Source of the DNA: Xanthostigma xanthostigma
Lineage: Eukaryota > Arthropoda > Insecta > Raphidioptera > Raphidiidae
Direction: 5' to 3'
DNA: 64,000 nt
Assembly (NCBI GenBank): GCA_963575645.1
Contig: OY754475.1
Location: forward strand, 62,001-126,000
Below, in pieces: positions 63,182-64,000 of this stretch. The translations under genes were made by a program, and so were the position numbers. How positions within the stretch are numbered: the first letter of the stretch is position 1; each line of letters starts with the position of its first letter. A model generated the notes under the pieces. That model worked only from the letters and a program-made list of their open reading frames with translations. It was not told the DNA's origin and ran no database searches.

Positions 63182-64000
63182 TTACGCGTCGCCAATGGCG
63201 GCCGCGTCGACAACGGCAGATCCGGCGACAATCTTCTTCCTCTTCGTGCTGTTGTGCGAGCGCCTGTGCCGCTTCATTTTCTTAACTGTCGCGTAACTCT
63301 TGTAGCAGAGGTCGCACCTGTGCGGCTGCTGTTCGTTGCACGGCGTGCACTTGTGCCGTTTCACGTAGCCGGCCGTCGAAAACCGCTTCTCGCACACGTC
63401 GCACTGATACAGTTTCTCACCCGTGTGCACAAGTTTGTGATTCTTCAACAGCCAAGACGTGCCGAACGCCTTCGAGCACACGTCGCACGCGTACGGCTTA
63501 ACGCCGGCATGCATTCGTTTGTGTCTCGCGAGGGCGTTGCTGACCGCGAAATTAGACGGACACACGTCGCACTGGTAAGGTCTGGCGCCCGTGTGTCGTC
63601 GCATGTGAACCTTGAGCTGGCCCGACTCGTTGAAACGCTTGTCGCAAACGGTGCAGGCGTGCGGTTTAACGCCGGTGTGAAGTCGTTTGTGGGCATTCAA
63701 GTTGCTCGAGACGGTGAAACGTTTGCCGCAAACGTCGCACTGATGCAGCCGGTCGCTGTAGTGGACCGTTTCGTGACGCTGCAGTTGCGACTTGAGAACG
63801 AAACGCTCCTTGCACAGCGCGCACTCGAACAGTTTCTCGCCGGCGTGAAGACGTTTGTGATCGTTGAAATGACCGACCTGAAAAAAATACACAAATAGGT
63901 AACTCTAATTAGAATAGAATAGAATTTATTACTGTACTCTCGATTTTAAAAATAAGAAAGATATCTAAATTGTCACCGACCTGAGTGAAACGTTTACTGC
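63182..64000 (-). CDS. C2H2 zinc-finger protein, 3' part (starts beyond window)
   Basis: Minus-strand exons 64000-63981 (partial) and 63877-63182. The junction (CTCAG|GTCGGTGA donor, ttttttcag acceptor, phase 0) splits one finger: KRFTQ lies in the upstream exon and VGHFNDHKRLH downstream. The last exon encodes 231 residues with seven more fingers, beginning FECALC, HQCDVC, HACTVC, YQCDVC, YACDVC, YQCDVC and HRCDLC. The sixth of these ends RHKCTPC, a C2HC-like or broken variant rather than HX3-5H. Linkers are HAGEKLF, HTGVKPH and HTGARPY, less uniform than in ZAD-2. The C-terminus is Lys-rich then Ala-rich. Lying next to ZAD-2 on the same strand, it may be another ZAD gene, but its N-terminus is not visible. 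Probable DNA-binding regulator. Confidence 0.9.

Noticed and set aside
63116..63898. 260-codon plus-strand open frame
   Set aside because: Shadow of the minus-strand C2H2 array; low stop density there is caused by the repeated finger codons.
1..64000. CRISPR arrays, bacterial operons, rRNA genes
   Set aside because: None seen. The sequence is eukaryotic, with spliced genes and microsatellites; no regularly spaced direct repeats.

Overview
The window looks like nuclear DNA of an insect. Genes are split by GT/AG introns, coding is sparse in AT-rich DNA full of microsatellites and small transposon relics, and two genes carry the arthropod-specific ZAD zinc-finger-associated domain. Short motifs of the taggtaccta type and the repeat landscape would suit a sternorrhynchan hemipteran, but that placement is weak.

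Layout. (1) 1-18987, minus strand: the 5' two thirds of the afadin/canoe gene. Eleven coding exons give 678 residues with RA1, RA2, FHA and the start of the DIL/cargo-binding domain; the rest lies left of position 1. The gene holds a 13.9 kb intron (17144-3242) and a 1.5 kb intron (2715-1195), both colonised by mobile elements. (2) 19011-33472: about 14.5 kb with no gene I can support, probably 5' non-coding introns or promoter of canoe plus intergenic DNA. (3) 33473-35719, plus strand: a two-exon FLASH/CASP8AP2-like gene (histone pre-mRNA processing). (4) 36551-37571, plus strand: a three-exon TMEM35/NACHO acetylcholine-receptor chaperone. (5) 39213-40624, plus strand: a two-exon ZAD-C2H2 gene. 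(6) 40625-57747: 17 kb of non-coding, repeat-bearing DNA. (7) 57751-64000: a zinc-finger cluster with a BTB-C2H2 gene (plus), a ZAD-C2H2 gene with eight fingers (minus) and the 3' end of another C2H2 gene (minus, running off the window).

The genes do not form an operon-like system. Canoe acts at adherens junctions, FLASH in histone locus bodies, NACHO in the ER, and the zinc-finger proteins are probably chromatin or transcription factors. The two ZAD genes share intron position and phase and are clearly related.

The most informative non-genic structure is a LINE relic (about 1290-2667) in a canoe intron. It carries two later insertions, one of which (2135-2623) can be resolved against a partly empty homologous site at 10751-10827. 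I found no convincing new biological system. The oddest items are an inverted element with a Penelope/hammerhead-like motif, a polyhistidine linker in canoe, and a BTB-C2H2 gene whose last finger lacks a visible fourth zinc ligand.
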